DNA from: Pseudogulbenkiania ferrooxidans 2002
GTDB taxonomy: Bacteria; Pseudomonadota; Gammaproteobacteria; Burkholderiales; Chromobacteriaceae
Direction: 5' to 3'
NCBI RefSeq assembly: GCF_000174355.1
Contig: NZ_ACIS01000001.1
Location: 62,001 to 126,000 of the forward strand
DNA: 64,000 nt
The notes beneath the pieces were generated by a model. That model made no database searches. It was not told where the DNA came from and was given only the letters and a program-made list of their open reading frames with translations. A program made the translations under genes and the position numbers. This document shows, piece by piece, positions 7,873 to 17,837 of this stretch. How positions within the stretch are numbered: the stretch's first letter is position 1; each line of letters starts with the position of its first letter.

Positions 7873-8907
7873 ATGGATCAACCGTTCGTTGTGCGCGCCC
7901 CCGATCTGGCCGAGCCGGGCCTGGCCGAAGCCGCGTTTCGCCTGCAGCTGGCGGCCCACCGCGTGGAACTGGACTGGCTGGGCGAACCGCCCGACCTGCC
8001 GCTGCTGTGGGATAGCCCGGCGGCTGTGACGGCCTGCCCCTATCGTCTGCTCGGCGCGTTCGAGGGCACGGCGCTGCGCGGTCTGCTGGTGTACGAGGAG
8101 GAGAGCGATACGGTGCATATCCAGCGTACCGTGGTCGATCCCGCCCATCTCGGCCAGGGCTGGGGCTACCGCCTGGTCAATGCGCTGCTGGCGCTCGCGC
8201 CGCGCGTCACGGTGGACACCGCCGAGGCCAACGCGGCGGCACTGCGCCTCTACGGCAAGGCCGGCTTCGTGCCGGAGCAGCGCTGGCACTCGCCGGGCGG
8301 GCTGGCGCTATGGCGGCTGGGCTACCGCCGTCCCCCCGACGAGGCGGTGCTGCCGGCGCTGTCGCTCGACGCCGCCGGCTGGGTGCCGGAGGCGCGCCGC
8401 TGTCCCTCGCCCAACCGCGACGCGCGCGCCGCCGGCGTGGCGACGGAATTGCTGGTGGTGCACAACATCAGCCTGCCGCCGTACCGCTACGGCGGTCCGG
8501 GCGTGGAGCAGCTGTTCACCAACACGCTCGACCCTGCCGCGCATCCCTACTACGCCACCATCCACCACTTGCGCGTCTCGGCGCATTTCTTCATCCGCCG
8601 CGACGGCGAGCTGGTGCAGTTCGTGCCGGTGACCGAGCGCGCCTGGCACGCCGGGGTGTCGAGCTGGCATGGGCGCGAGCGTTGCAACGATTTCTCGCTC
8701 GGGGTGGAACTGGAGGGCTGCGACTTCGAGCCGTTTGCCGACGCCCAGTACCGTACCCTGATCGCGCTGGCGCGCCTGCTCAAGCAACAACTGGGGCTGA
8801 CCGGCATGACCGGCCACGAACACATCGCGCCGGGGCGCAAGACCGATCCCGGCCCGTTCTTCGACTGGGCGCGGCTGAGACGACTGGTGGACCTGCCGGC
8901 CGAGTGA
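7873..8907 (+). CDS. GNAT acetyltransferase fused to AmpD-type N-acetylmuramoyl-L-alanine amidase
   Basis: A single uninterrupted 344-residue frame has two parts. Residues about 1-150 are a GNAT domain: VVDPAHLGQGWGYRLVN carries the acetyl-CoA loop and AALRLYGKAGF is the usual last helix. Residues about 160-344 match AmpD in full, with zinc ligands in VVHNISLPP, AWHAG and the GHEHIAPGRKTDPGP loop. AmpD removes the peptide from 1,6-anhydroMurNAc-peptides in cytoplasmic wall recycling and keeps AmpR-controlled beta-lactamase off. An acetyltransferase joined to it is unusual. A GTG at 8347 could start AmpD alone, but its ribosome site is weak. The start ATG at 7873 has no strong Shine-Dalgarno. 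Confidence 0.85.
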   Translation: MDQPFVVRAPDLAEPGLAEAAFRLQLAAHRVELDWLGEPPDLPLLWDSPAAVTACPYRLLGAFEGTALRGLLVYEEESDTVHIQRTVVDPAHLGQGWGYRLVNALLALAPRVTVDTAEANAAALRLYGKAGFVPEQRWHSPGGLALWRLGYRRPPDEAVLPALSLDAAGWVPEARRCPSPNRDARAAGVATELLVVHNISLPPYRYGGPGVEQLFTNTLDPAAHPYYATIHHLRVSAHFFIRRDGELVQFVPVTERAWHAGVSSWHGRERCNDFSLGVELEGCDFEPFADAQYRTLIALARLLKQQLGLTGMTGHEHIAPGRKTDPGPFFDWARLRRLVDLPAE

Positions 8908-9110
8908 GCGCCTATCCCATTAGACGGCTGCGCCTTCGCATCTTGAGTGCCGGTAGACTGCGTGCGAATCCATCGCTGAGCCAATCGAAGATTGGCACGC
9001 AGAGATTGGCTCAGCGATGCGGAATCCTCATGTACTTTGAGTACATTCCGGTTCCTGTGCGCTGGCGGCGCTCAATCTGCCTTGGCTCGCTCGCCTACTG
9101 GGATGGCTCT
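8908..9110. repeat. Large imperfect palindromic intergenic element
   Basis: This non-coding stretch folds back on itself. An inner perfect 15-bp inverted repeat is at 8972-8986 and 9004-9018. A 7-bp palindrome (ATGTACT/AGTACAT) is at 9030-9046. Outer arms around CTATCCCATTAG (about 8921-8932) and CCTACTGGGATGG (about 9091-9103) also pair. CCAATCGAAGATTGG at 8981-8995 can form a competing hairpin. No transposase or target duplication is seen. A non-autonomous repeat or a structured RNA are both possible. Confidence 0.45.
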
Positions 9111-9142
9111 ATGGGTTTTATTTTTGATTAATCCGGTGCATG

Positions 9143-9169
9143 CAAAACGGCCGCTGAGCGGCCGTTTTG
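9143..9169. terminator. Terminator downstream of kup
   Basis: A perfect 12-bp stem (CAAAACGGCCGC/GCGGCCGTTTTG) with a TGA loop lies 22 bases beyond the kup stop. It is symmetric, so it can end kup on the minus strand and any read-through from the amidase on the plus strand. Confidence 0.85.
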
Positions 9170-9190
9170 TGTGTTCGGAGAGGAGGGGCA

Positions 9191-11056
9191 CTACAGCTCG
9201 ATCTGCGCACCCAGCTCCACCACGCGGTTGGTCGGGATGTGGAAGAAGTCGGTGGCCCTCAGCGCGTTCTTGCTCATCCACACGAACAGCTGCTCGCGCC
9301 AGCGCGCCATGCCCGGACGCGCGGTGGACAGCAAGGTTTCGCGCGACAGGAAGAACGAGGTATCCATCACCTCGAATTCGAGGCCCTGCTGGGCGCACAG
9401 ATCGAGGATTTCCTGCACGTTCGGCGTTTCCTGGAAGCCGTAGAACGCCTCGACCTGCCAGAACGAATTGGACAGGCGGGTGATGCGTACCCGCTCCGCC
9501 GGTGCCACGTAGGGCACGTCCTCGCCTTGCATTGTCAGCAACACGATGCGTTCATGCAGCACCTTGTTGTGTTTCAGGTTGTGCAGCAGGGCGTGAGGGA
9601 CGCCCTGCAGCGTGCTGGTCAGGAACACCGCGGTGCCCTGCACCCGGCTGGGCGGGAACGACTCCATGTTCTCGACGAAGCTGTCGAGCGGGATGGCGTG
9701 TTCGGTCAGTCGCTCGACCAGGATCTCGCGGCCGCGCTTCCAGGTTGCCATCAGCGTGAAGACCGCGAGCCCGATCAACAGCGGCAGCCAGCCGCCGGAG
9801 AACAGCTTGAGCGCGTTGGCACTGAAGAAGCCGGTGTCGATCACCAGGAAGAATGAGGTCACCGCCAGCGCCAGCGGCTGCGGCCAGCCCCAGTTGGCGC
9901 GCGCCACGATATAGGCCAGTAGCGTGGTGATCAGCATGGTGCCGGTCACCGCGATGCCGTAAGCGGCAGCCAGGTTGCCGGACGATTTGAACGCCAGCAC
10001 CACCACCATCACCGCGACCAGCAGCCCCCAGTTCACGAACGGCATGTAGATCTGGCCGATCTCCTTGGCCGAGGTGTGCAGGATGCCCATGCGCGGGCAG
10101 TAGCCCAGCTGGATCGCCTGGCGCGTCAGCGAGTAGGCGCCGGAGATCACCGCCTGCGAAGCAATCACGGTGGCCAGCGTGGCGAGGATGATCAGCGGCA
10201 TCAGCGCCCAGGACGGGGCCAGCAGGTAGAACGGGTTGCGGATCGCCGACGGGTCCGTCATCAGCAGGGCGCCCTGGCCGAAGTAGTTGAGCAGCAGCGC
10301 CGGCAGCACCAGGTTGAACCAGGCCAGGCGGATCGGCTTCTTGCCGAAATGCCCCATGTCGGCGTACAGCGCCTCGGCCCCGGTCAGCGCCAGCACCACC
10401 GCGCCCAGCGCCAGGAAGGCGTCGTGACCGTGTTTGACCAGGAAGTCGAAGGCATACAGGGGGTTGAGCGCGGCCAGTACCTGGGGCGTCGCGGCGATCT
10501 GCATCAGGCCCAGCACGCCCAGCGTACCGAACCACAGCAGCATGACCGGTCCGAACAGCATGCCGACGCTGGCGGTGCCGAAGCGCTGGATCAGGAACAG
10601 CGCCATCAGCACCACGATCGACATTGGCAGCACGTAGGCTTCCAGCTCCGGCTTGATCACCTCCAGACCCTCGGCGGCGGACAGTACCGAAATCGCCGGG
10701 GTGATGATGGCATCACCGTAGAACAGCGCGGCGCCGAACAGCCCGAGCACCACGACCAGGCCGCGGCGCTTGCCCGAGGCGGCCTGACGGGCCAGCGCCA
10801 TTAGCGACATGATGCCGCCCTCGCCGCGGTTGTCGGCCTTGAGGATGAAGATCACGTACTTGAGCGTCACCACGAACAGCAGCGACCAGAAAATCATCGA
10901 CAGGATGCCGAGTACGTTGCCCGGGGTAACCGGCAAGCCGTGACCGGCGAAACATTCTTTAAGGGTATAGAGCGGACTGGTGCCGATGTCGCCGTACACC
11001 ACGCCCAGTGCGGCGAGCGTGATGCCCGCCAGCGCCTGCTTGCTGTGTGCTTGCAT
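9191..11056 (-). CDS. kup: Low-affinity potassium transport protein Kup
   Basis: The 621-residue protein begins with the family hallmark [17 protein letters not shown] (about residues 19-35), has about twelve membrane helices up to residue ~440, and ends with a soluble cytoplasmic tail. Kup proteins take up potassium with protons across the inner membrane. The length matches the usual 620-630. The ATG at 11056 is chosen because it gives a standard N-terminus; the frame is open further upstream but without family resemblance. A terminator follows at 9143-9169. It is divergent from proS. Confidence 0.92.
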   Translation of the reverse strand: MQAHSKQALAGITLAALGVVYGDIGTSPLYTLKECFAGHGLPVTPGNVLGILSMIFWSLLFVVTLKYVIFILKADNRGEGGIMSLMALARQAASGKRRGLVVVLGLFGAALFYGDAIITPAISVLSAAEGLEVIKPELEAYVLPMSIVVLMALFLIQRFGTASVGMLFGPVMLLWFGTLGVLGLMQIAATPQVLAALNPLYAFDFLVKHGHDAFLALGAVVLALTGAEALYADMGHFGKKPIRLAWFNLVLPALLLNYFGQGALLMTDPSAIRNPFYLLAPSWALMPLIILATLATVIASQAVISGAYSLTRQAIQLGYCPRMGILHTSAKEIGQIYMPFVNWGLLVAVMVVVLAFKSSGNLAAAYGIAVTGTMLITTLLAYIVARANWGWPQPLALAVTSFFLVIDTGFFSANALKLFSGGWLPLLIGLAVFTLMATWKRGREILVERLTEHAIPLDSFVENMESFPPSRVQGTAVFLTSTLQGVPHALLHNLKHNKVLHERIVLLTMQGEDVPYVAPAERVRITRLSNSFWQVEAFYGFQETPNVQEILDLCAQQGLEFEVMDTSFFLSRETLLSTARPGMARWREQLFVWMSKNALRATDFFHIPTNRVVELGAQIEL

Positions 11057-11342
11057 AATGTTCTGTTTTTTGCCGTTTTTATGGCAGCAAGCCGTGTTGC
11101 GCGGAAGGTTGCTGCAGTGCGGTAGATGGTCAACGAGCGCGAAGCTTACTCCTGTGCCGGGACAGTGCAAAGAGCCGGCTGGTAAATGTCCCGGCAGGCC
11201 GGGGTTTCTGTCGGGAGCCTGCCACAGGCCGCGAAACGGTGCCAGGGCCGGCGGCGAAGGCGAGCGGTGCGCCGCTTCCCCCCGGACGGCGCAAACCGCT
11301 ACAATCAACGCCATTTATCGGAATTTCCAAGGACATCCCGCC
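11057..11342. promoter_or_regulatory. Divergent kup/proS upstream region
   Basis: These 286 bases hold no gene. They must contain the promoters of kup (minus) and proS (plus), but I find no clear matching -35/-10 pairs and no strong hairpin. Confidence 0.3.
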
Positions 11343-13058
11343 ATGCGCGCCTCGCAGTTTTTCATCTCCACCCTGAAAGAAGCTCCCGCCGACGCCGACA
11401 TCGTCAGCCAGAAACTGATGCTGCGCGCCGGCTTCATCCGCAAGGCCGCCGCCGGCATCTACTCGTGGATGCCGATGGGGCTCAAGAGCCTGCGCAAGGT
11501 GGAAGCGATCGTGCGCGAGGAAATGAACCGCGCCGGCGCCATCGAGGTGATCATGCCGATCGTGCAGCCGGCCGGGCTGTGGCAGGAAACCGGGCGCTGG
11601 GACACCATGGGCGAGGAAATGCTGCGCTTCAAGGACCGCCACGAGCGCGACTTCGTGATCCAGCCGACCTCCGAGGAAGTCGTCACCGACCTGATCCGCG
11701 GCGATCTGAAGAGCTACCGCGCGTTGCCGAAGAACTTCTACCAGATTCAGACCAAGTTCCGCGACGAGCGCCGCCCGCGTTTCGGCGTGATGCGCGGCCG
11801 TGAATTCACCATGAAGGACGCCTACTCCTTCGACCGCAGCGCCGACGCCGCCGGCGTCAGCTACGACAACATGTACGCCGCCTACTGCAAGATATTCGAC
11901 CGCATCGGCCTGACCTACCGCGCCGTAGCGGCCGACACCGGCGCCATCGGCGGCGACCGCTCGCACGAATTCCAGGTGATCGCCGCCACCGGCGAAGACG
12001 CCATCATCTACTGCCCGGACTCCGACTACGCCGCCAACATCGAGCTGGCCGAAGCCGTGGCCCCGGCCGGCGAGCGTCCGGCGCCGGGTGCCGCCATGGA
12101 AAAGGTGTACACCCCGAAGGTCAAGACCATCGCCGACCTGGTGGACTTCCTCAAGGCCGACATCAAACAGACCGTCAAGGCCATCGTGGTGGACGGTGAC
12201 GGCGAAGACGGCCAGCCGGTGCTGCTGTTGGTGCGTGGCGACCACGAACTGAACGAGGTCAAGGCCGGCAAGCTCGATGGGGTGAAGAGCCCGCTCACCT
12301 TCGCCAGCCCGGACGCCATCCGTGCCTCCTTCGGTGCCAACCCGGGCTCGCTCGGTCCGGTCAACTTCCCGGGCAAGGTCTACGCCGACCGCACCGTGGC
12401 CAAGATGGCCGACATGATCACCGGCGCCAACGAGGACGACCAGCACTTCACCGGCGTCAACTTCGGCCGCGACTGCCCGGAACCGATCGTCGCCGACATC
12501 CGCAACGTGGTGGCCGGCGACCCGAGCCCGGACGGCAAGGGCGTGCTGGCCATCGAGCGCGGCATCGAGGTCGGCCACGTGTTCTACCTCGGCACCAAGT
12601 ACTCCCAGGCGATGAACGCCACCTTCCTCGATGAAGACGGCAAGCCCAAGTTCTTCGAGATGGGTTGTTACGGCATCGGCGTGACTCGCATCCTGGGCGC
12701 CGCCATCGAGCAGAACTTCGACGCCAAGGGCATCATCTGGCCGGACGCCATCGCACCGTTCACCGTGGTGCTGTGCCCGGTCGGCTACGACCGCTCGGCC
12801 GAGGTCAAGGCCGCCGCCGACCAGCTCTACGCCGAGCTGGTCGCCAACGGCGTGGACGTCATCCTCGACGACCGCGGCGAGCGCCCGGGTGCGATGTTCG
12901 CCGACTGGGAGCTGATCGGCGTGCCGCACCGCGTCACCATCGGCGACCGCGGCCTGAAGGAAGGCAAGGTGGAATACCAGCACCGCCGCGACAGCGAAGC
13001 CACTGGCATGGCCGTCGATGCTATTCTGGAGCATGTGCTAGTCAAACTGGGTAAGTGA
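11343..13058 (+). CDS. proS: Prolyl-tRNA synthetase, bacterial type
   Basis: The 571-residue class II synthetase charges tRNA-Pro. It opens with the usual [15 protein letters not shown]. Motif 2 ([21 protein letters not shown] region) lies at about residues 140-160. The INS editing domain (about 225-400) removes mischarged alanine. Motif 3 ([10 protein letters not shown], about 442-451) and the anticodon-binding domain (about 470-571) follow. The layout is the bacterial form with the editing domain. The next gene starts inside the stop codon (TGATG), so the two are probably translated together. Confidence 0.95.
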   Translation: MRASQFFISTLKEAPADADIVSQKLMLRAGFIRKAAAGIYSWMPMGLKSLRKVEAIVREEMNRAGAIEVIMPIVQPAGLWQETGRWDTMGEEMLRFKDRHERDFVIQPTSEEVVTDLIRGDLKSYRALPKNFYQIQTKFRDERRPRFGVMRGREFTMKDAYSFDRSADAAGVSYDNMYAAYCKIFDRIGLTYRAVAADTGAIGGDRSHEFQVIAATGEDAIIYCPDSDYAANIELAEAVAPAGERPAPGAAMEKVYTPKVKTIADLVDFLKADIKQTVKAIVVDGDGEDGQPVLLLVRGDHELNEVKAGKLDGVKSPLTFASPDAIRASFGANPGSLGPVNFPGKVYADRTVAKMADMITGANEDDQHFTGVNFGRDCPEPIVADIRNVVAGDPSPDGKGVLAIERGIEVGHVFYLGTKYSQAMNATFLDEDGKPKFFEMGCYGIGVTRILGAAIEQNFDAKGIIWPDAIAPFTVVLCPVGYDRSAEVKAAADQLYAELVANGVDVILDDRGERPGAMFADWELIGVPHRVTIGDRGLKEGKVEYQHRRDSEATGMAVDAILEHVLVKLGK

Positions 13059-13801
13059 TGCCTGCTGCCGCTCGTTCCGCCGTCTCGCTTTGCTGGCCGC
13101 GTCGTTCGATGCTGAGTCGCCCGTTCGGCGCGCTCGCACGCCAGCTGAGACAAGGGGCGTGGCGTGAGGGATGGGCCGTTCTCCTGGCGCTGGCGCTGTG
13201 CGCGGCGGTGCCGGCCTGGGCCGGCGCGCAGCGCGAGGAAGCGTTGTCGGCCAACGTGGCCTCGGCGATGCGTCGCTCGGTGAACGACGCCAATGCGCCG
13301 CGGCTGGTGTTCGACGACGCCCGCGAAGGCCAGGCCTGGCTCGCCGAGATGTCGCGCCGCCTGGAAAAACGCATCCCCGACGCCTGGATGCGGCAGCGTC
13401 TGCTCACCGCCATCCAGTACGAGGCCAGCCGCGCCGGCCTCGACCCGCAGCTGGTGCTGGGGCTGATCCAGGTCGAGAGCGGCTTCAAGAAGTACGCCAT
13501 CTCCGGCGCCGGCGCGCGCGGGCTGATGCAGGTGATGCCGTTCTGGGTGCGCCATATCGGCAACAGCGAGCACAACCTGTTCGACCTCACCACCAACCTG
13601 CGCTACGGCTGTACCATCCTGCGCCACTACCTCGACCTGGAGCGCGGCAACCTGTTCCGCGCGCTGGGACGTTACAACGGCAGCCTCGGCCGGCCGGAGT
13701 ACCCCAACCTGGTGCTGGGCGCCTGGCGCGCCCATTGGCAGTGGCAGCCGCCGGCGGCGCTGCGCACCGCCCGGCTGGAGTCGGGCGCCACCCAAAACTG
13801 A
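13058..13801 (+). CDS. Lytic transglycosylase, SLT domain
   Basis: The 247-residue exported protein has a long basic N-terminus, then a hydrophobic stretch (about 44-57) ending in WAGA as a likely signal cleavage site. The SLT domain (about 115-220) contains the catalytic Glu in IQVESGF (about 147-153), followed by GLMQVMPFW and RYNGS. It cleaves the glycan strands of peptidoglycan to anhydromuropeptides, the substrates that AmpD-type amidases later process. Its ATG overlaps the proS stop; an internal ATG at about 13109 would give a tidier signal peptide. A terminator follows at 13815. Confidence 0.85.
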   Translation: MPAAARSAVSLCWPRRSMLSRPFGALARQLRQGAWREGWAVLLALALCAAVPAWAGAQREEALSANVASAMRRSVNDANAPRLVFDDAREGQAWLAEMSRRLEKRIPDAWMRQRLLTAIQYEASRAGLDPQLVLGLIQVESGFKKYAISGAGARGLMQVMPFWVRHIGNSEHNLFDLTTNLRYGCTILRHYLDLERGNLFRALGRYNGSLGRPEYPNLVLGAWRAHWQWQPPAALRTARLESGATQN

Positions 13802-13814
13802 GTCGTCTTCCCGC

Positions 13815-13838
13815 ACGCCACCGCCCGGTGGCGTTTTT
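13815..13838 (+). terminator. Terminator after the lytic transglycosylase
   Basis: A perfect 8-bp stem ACGCCACC/GGTGGCGT with a GCCC loop is followed by a short T-run. It ends the proS-transglycosylase transcript. Confidence 0.8.
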
Positions 13839-13901
13839 CATGGGCGCCTGCCGGCGCGAACTGCCATGATGAAGCACGGACGATGTTCTAAGGAGCCCGG
13901 C

Positions 13902-15212
13902 ATGAAAACCGCCATACGGGGGGCGCTGCTCACCTTCCGCCGCGACCCGCTGCTGGCCGGCGTCGAGGCCGGCATGTACTACGAGTCGGACGGCGTGGTG
14001 GTGATCGAGGCGGGCGGCGTCGCCGCCGTCGGGCCGGCGACGCTGCTGTCCGGGCTCGGCGCCGACGTCGCCGTGACCCACTACCCGGAGCACCTGATCC
14101 TGCCCGGCTTCATCGATTGCCACGTGCACTATCCGCAGACCGAGATGATCGCCGCCTACGGCGAGCAGCTGATCGACTGGCTCAACCACTACACTTTCGT
14201 CACCGAGCAGGCGTTCGCCGACAAGTCGCACGCCGCCGAGGTGGCCGAGGTGTTTCTCGCCGAGCAGCTGCGCCACGGCGTGACCAGCTCGGCGGTGTTC
14301 TGCACCGTGCACCCGGACTCCGTCGACGCCCTGTTCGAGGCGGCCGAGCGGCGCCAGATGCGGCTCCTGGCCGGCAAGGTGTGCATGGACCAGTACGCTC
14401 CGGCCGAACTGCTCGACAACGCCGAGCGCGCCTACGCCGAGTCCAAGGCGTTGATCGAACGCTGGCACCGCCGCGGCCGCGCCGAGTACGCCATCACCCC
14501 GCGCTTCGCGCCGACCTCGTCGGTGGCGCAGTTGGAGGCGCTGGGGGCGCTGGCGGCGGAATACCCCGACATGGCGATCCAGTCGCACCTGGCGGAGACG
14601 CCGGGCGAGATCGCCTGGGTCAAGTCGCTACACCCGGACTGTCCGCACTACACCGCGGTCTACCAGCGTTACGGCCTGTTGCGGCCGCGCGCCGTGTACG
14701 GTCACGGCGTGCACCTGGCGGACGAGGAACTGCAACTGCTCTACGACAGCGGCGCCAGCCTGGCGCACTGTCCCAGTTCCAACGCCTTTCTCGGCTCCGG
14801 CCGCTTCGACCTGCGCCGCGCCCGCGCCGTGCCGCGCCCGGTGCGGGTCGGACTGGCCACCGACCTGGGCGCCGGTACCAGCTTCTCGATGCTGCAGACC
14901 ATGCGCTCGGCCTACGAGGCGGCGCAGACGCACGGTGTCGCGTTGTCGGCGCCGCAGGCGTTCTACCTCGCCACGCGCGGCAGCGCCGAGGCGCTGGGCA
15001 TCGCGGACAAGGTGGGGTCGATCGAGGTCGGGCTGGAGGCCGACCTGGTGGTACTCAACCTGCGTTCCACCCCGCTGATCGACTTTCGCATGCGCTACGT
15101 CCGGGACATCGAGGAGGCGCTGTTCGTGCAGATGATCCTGGGCGACGACCGCGCCGTCGCCGCCACCTACGTAGCAGGCCAGCTGCAGCCCGCGGCCGGC
15201 TTGGCGGGGTGA
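13902..15212 (+). CDS. guaD: Guanine deaminase
   Basis: The 436-residue amidohydrolase converts guanine to xanthine. Metal ligands are seen in PGFIDCHVHYPQ (about residues 68-79), IQSHLAET (about 226-233), YGHGVHL (about 267-273) and LATDLGAGTS (about 321-330). The PQTEMIAAYG segment is typical of guanine deaminase rather than cytosine or chlorohydrolase relatives. The ATG at 13902 has an AAGGAG ribosome site at 13890-13895. It stands alone and ends in a long perfect hairpin at 15220-15261. Confidence 0.88.
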   Translation: MKTAIRGALLTFRRDPLLAGVEAGMYYESDGVVVIEAGGVAAVGPATLLSGLGADVAVTHYPEHLILPGFIDCHVHYPQTEMIAAYGEQLIDWLNHYTFVTEQAFADKSHAAEVAEVFLAEQLRHGVTSSAVFCTVHPDSVDALFEAAERRQMRLLAGKVCMDQYAPAELLDNAERAYAESKALIERWHRRGRAEYAITPRFAPTSSVAQLEALGALAAEYPDMAIQSHLAETPGEIAWVKSLHPDCPHYTAVYQRYGLLRPRAVYGHGVHLADEELQLLYDSGASLAHCPSSNAFLGSGRFDLRRARAVPRPVRVGLATDLGAGTSFSMLQTMRSAYEAAQTHGVALSAPQAFYLATRGSAEALGIADKVGSIEVGLEADLVVLNLRSTPLIDFRMRYVRDIEEALFVQMILGDDRAVAATYVAGQLQPAAGLAG

Positions 15213-15219
15213 GGAAACG

Positions 15220-15261
15220 AAAACGCTTCGGCCAACCGTTGAAGGTTGGCCGAAGCGTTTT
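15220..15261. terminator. Perfect 18-bp hairpin made of two inverted copies of the 12-bp word
   Basis: The arms at 15220-15237 and 15244-15261 pair without mismatch around a GTTGAA loop. Each arm holds one copy of the repeated word (CTTCGGCCAACC and its complement), flanked by A and T runs. It sits between converging genes (guaD and the RDD protein) and should terminate both. Confidence 0.9.
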
Positions 15262-15316
15262 GTCCTGGCCCCGCCCGTATCCTGGCATCGTGGAGCGGGG
15301 CCGGTCTTGCCCGGCG

Positions 15317-15832
15317 TTACGCCTTCTGGCGCGGCGGCAGCAGGACCTGGCGCGTGCCGGCCAGCTGGTCGTGCAGGAATTGGCGCTCCTTGTCGTGGAA
15401 CGCCGCCAGGAACGGGATCAACCACCACAGCAGCGGCAGCCAGCGCGCCTCGGGCGTGTGGCCGAGGGCGCGTTCCCAGCCCAGGTAGCTCAACAGCGGC
15501 AGACCGACGAACAGCGCCAGCGCCACCAGGTAGCGCCCCAGCGCCTGCGGCCAGCCCACGCTTCCGCCGTCGCGCCCCACCAGCTTGATGCGCCAGGTCT
15601 TCATCGCCACCGTCTGGCCGCGCCGCACCCAAGACAGGCCGAAATAACCGAACAGCGCCGCCGCCAGGAACAGGCGGAACAGCTGCTCGAGCCAGAACGA
15701 GGCGCCGAGCCAGGCCTTGAGCGGGGTGAACAGTGCCGAGGCGAGCAGCAGCACCGCCAGCATCAGCAACAGTTCGTACAGCAAGCAACACAGGCGACGG
15801 GTCAAGCCGGGGGTGGTCAGGGAAGATGTCAT
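15317..15832 (-). CDS. RDD family membrane protein
   Basis: The 171-residue protein has an RDD domain. The conserved R-D-D like positions are in TPGLTRRLCCLLYELLLML (about 7-25) and SVGWPQALGRYLV (about 95-107), and three to four membrane helices are predicted. QTVAMKTWRIKLVGRDG matches the family's middle segment. RDD proteins are inner-membrane proteins of mostly unknown role, some acting in ion exchange. The ATG at 15832 gives the best start; the frame is open upstream. It converges on guaD. Confidence 0.78.
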   Translation of the reverse strand: MTSSLTTPGLTRRLCCLLYELLLMLAVLLLASALFTPLKAWLGASFWLEQLFRLFLAAALFGYFGLSWVRRGQTVAMKTWRIKLVGRDGGSVGWPQALGRYLVALALFVGLPLLSYLGWERALGHTPEARWLPLLWWLIPFLAAFHDKERQFLHDQLAGTRQVLLPPRQKA

Positions 15833-15987
15833 GCCGAAAACGGGAATGGTTGGTCGGGGCAAGTGCGCGCGATCATTCAGCACGCTATCAGAGCGCCATG
15901 GTAGCAGAGCCCGATGGAGGCGGATACCCGCCCTAGGGGCGCCTTAACCATTGGATTTGCGTGGATTTTGCATGTGCACAAAAGCCC

Positions 15988-16017
15988 TTGACCGGTCTTT
16001 CCAAGATACGCTAAGGT
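15988..16017 (+). promoter_or_regulatory. Possible promoter of the ilvBNC operon
   Basis: TTGACC (15988-15993) and TAAGGT (16012-16017) are separated by 18 bases and lie about 45 bases before the ilvB start. The -10 match is modest. No obvious leader peptide or attenuator is seen in the short leader. Confidence 0.35.
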
Positions 16018-16061
16018 CAGAGGCTATAACGGGACAAAACCACCACATAAAAGAGGCAACG

Positions 16062-17822
16062 ATGCAGATTTCGGGCGCGGAGATCGTAGTCCGCTGCCTG
16101 CAGGAAGAAGGAGTCGAGTTCGTTTTCGGCTACCCCGGCGGCGCGGTACTAGAAATTTATGATGCCATCTTCAAGCAGAGCCAGTTCAAGCATGTTCTGG
16201 TACGGCACGAGCAGGCAGCGGTGCATGCCGCCGACGCCTACTCGCGTTCCAGCGACAAGGTCGGCGTGGCACTGGTCACTTCCGGTCCGGGCGCGACCAA
16301 TGCCGTGACCGGCATTGCCACCGCCTACATGGACTCGATTCCGATGGTTGTGCTGTCTGGCCAGGTGCCGACGCCGGCCATCGGTCTGGACGCCTTCCAG
16401 GAAGTCGACATGGTCGGTATCACCCGGCCGTGCGTGAAGCACAACTTCCTGGTCAAGGACATCAACGAGCTGGCGGAAACCATCAAGAAGGCGTTTTACA
16501 TCGCCAAGACCGGTCGCCCCGGTCCGGTGGTGGTCGACATCCCCAAGGATGTGACGCAGAAGCTGGCCGAGTTCCACTACCCGGAAAGCGTCAGCATCCG
16601 CTCCTACGTGCCGGTGCTGCGCGGCCATCCGGGCCAGATCCGCAAGGCCGTCAACCTGCTGCTGGAAGCCAAGCGCCCCTACGTCTACGTCGGCGGCGGC
16701 GCGGTGCAGGGCGCGGCGGAGCAGGAAGTCACCGAACTGGTGCGCTCGCTCGGGCTGCCGTGTACCAACACCCTGATGGGCCTGGGCGCCTATCCGGGCA
16801 GCGATCCGCAGTTCCTCGGCATGCTCGGCATGCACGGCACCTACGAAGCCAACATGGCGATGCAGAACTGTGACGTGCTGATTGCCGTGGGTGCTCGCTT
16901 CGACGACCGCGTGATCAGCGTGCCGTCGCACTTCCTGTCCAAGCCGAAGAAGATCGTCCATATCGACGTCGATCCGTCTTCCATCGCCAAGCGCGTCAAG
17001 GTCGACGTGCCTATCGTCGGCGACGTCAAGTACGTGCTGCGCGACATGCTCGACCAGCTCAAGGAAAGCGGCAAGAAGCCCGATCCGGCTGCGCTGGCGG
17101 CGTGGTGGAAGCAGATCGAAGAATGGCGCGCGCCCAATTCGCTGCTGTATGCTCCCTCCAACGAGCTGATCAAGCCGCAATACGTGGTGGAAAAGCTGTA
17201 CGAAATCACCGGCGGCGATGCCATCATCACCTCCGACGTCGGCCAGCACCAGATGTGGGCGGCGCAGTACTACAAGTTCGACCGGCCCAAGCAGTGGCTC
17301 AACTCCGGTGGCCTCGGCACCATGGGCTTCGGCCTGCCGGCCGCCATCGGCGCCCAGCTGGCCAACCCGGACAAGGCCGTCGCCTGCATCACCGGCGAGG
17401 GCTCGATCCAAATGAACATCCAGGAGCTGTCCACCGCCAAGCAGTACCACACCCCGGTCAAGGTCGTCAGCCTGAACAACCGTTACCTGGGCATGGTGCG
17501 CCAGTGGCAGGAGTTCTTCTACGGTACGCGCTACTCCGAGTCGTACATGGACGCGCTGCCGGATTTCGTCAAGATCGCCGAGGCCTACGGCCACGTCGGC
17601 TTCAAGATCGAGAATCCGGCCGACGTCGAGCCGGTGCTGCGCGAAGCCTTCAGCCCGGCGCTGAAGGAACGCCTGGTGTTCTTGGATTTCCGTACCGATC
17701 AGTCGGAAAACGTGTTCCCGATGATAGGCAACGGCAAAGGTCTGGACGAAATGGATCTGCCGCCGCATATGAGGAAAACCGACGAGCCGGATGCCGAACG
17801 CGACTACGGCAACCTGTGCTGA
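16062..17822 (+). CDS. ilvB: Acetolactate synthase, large (catalytic) subunit
   Basis: The 586-residue thiamine-diphosphate enzyme makes 2-acetolactate and 2-aceto-2-hydroxybutyrate, the first step of valine, leucine and isoleucine synthesis. FGYPGGAVL and RHEQAAVHAADAYSR (about residues 22-65) hold the catalytic Glu. The central FAD-binding region includes GARFDDRV. The C-terminal ThDP motif runs from GEGSIQMN to NNRYLGMVRQWQ. The ATG at 16062 follows a short leader. The regulatory subunit starts 15 bases after the stop. Confidence 0.94.
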   Translation: MQISGAEIVVRCLQEEGVEFVFGYPGGAVLEIYDAIFKQSQFKHVLVRHEQAAVHAADAYSRSSDKVGVALVTSGPGATNAVTGIATAYMDSIPMVVLSGQVPTPAIGLDAFQEVDMVGITRPCVKHNFLVKDINELAETIKKAFYIAKTGRPGPVVVDIPKDVTQKLAEFHYPESVSIRSYVPVLRGHPGQIRKAVNLLLEAKRPYVYVGGGAVQGAAEQEVTELVRSLGLPCTNTLMGLGAYPGSDPQFLGMLGMHGTYEANMAMQNCDVLIAVGARFDDRVISVPSHFLSKPKKIVHIDVDPSSIAKRVKVDVPIVGDVKYVLRDMLDQLKESGKKPDPAALAAWWKQIEEWRAPNSLLYAPSNELIKPQYVVEKLYEITGGDAIITSDVGQHQMWAAQYYKFDRPKQWLNSGGLGTMGFGLPAAIGAQLANPDKAVACITGEGSIQMNIQELSTAKQYHTPVKVVSLNNRYLGMVRQWQEFFYGTRYSESYMDALPDFVKIAEAYGHVGFKIENPADVEPVLREAFSPALKERLVFLDFRTDQSENVFPMIGNGKGLDEMDLPPHMRKTDEPDAERDYGNLC

Positions 17823-17837
17823 TTGAAGGGCGGACAA

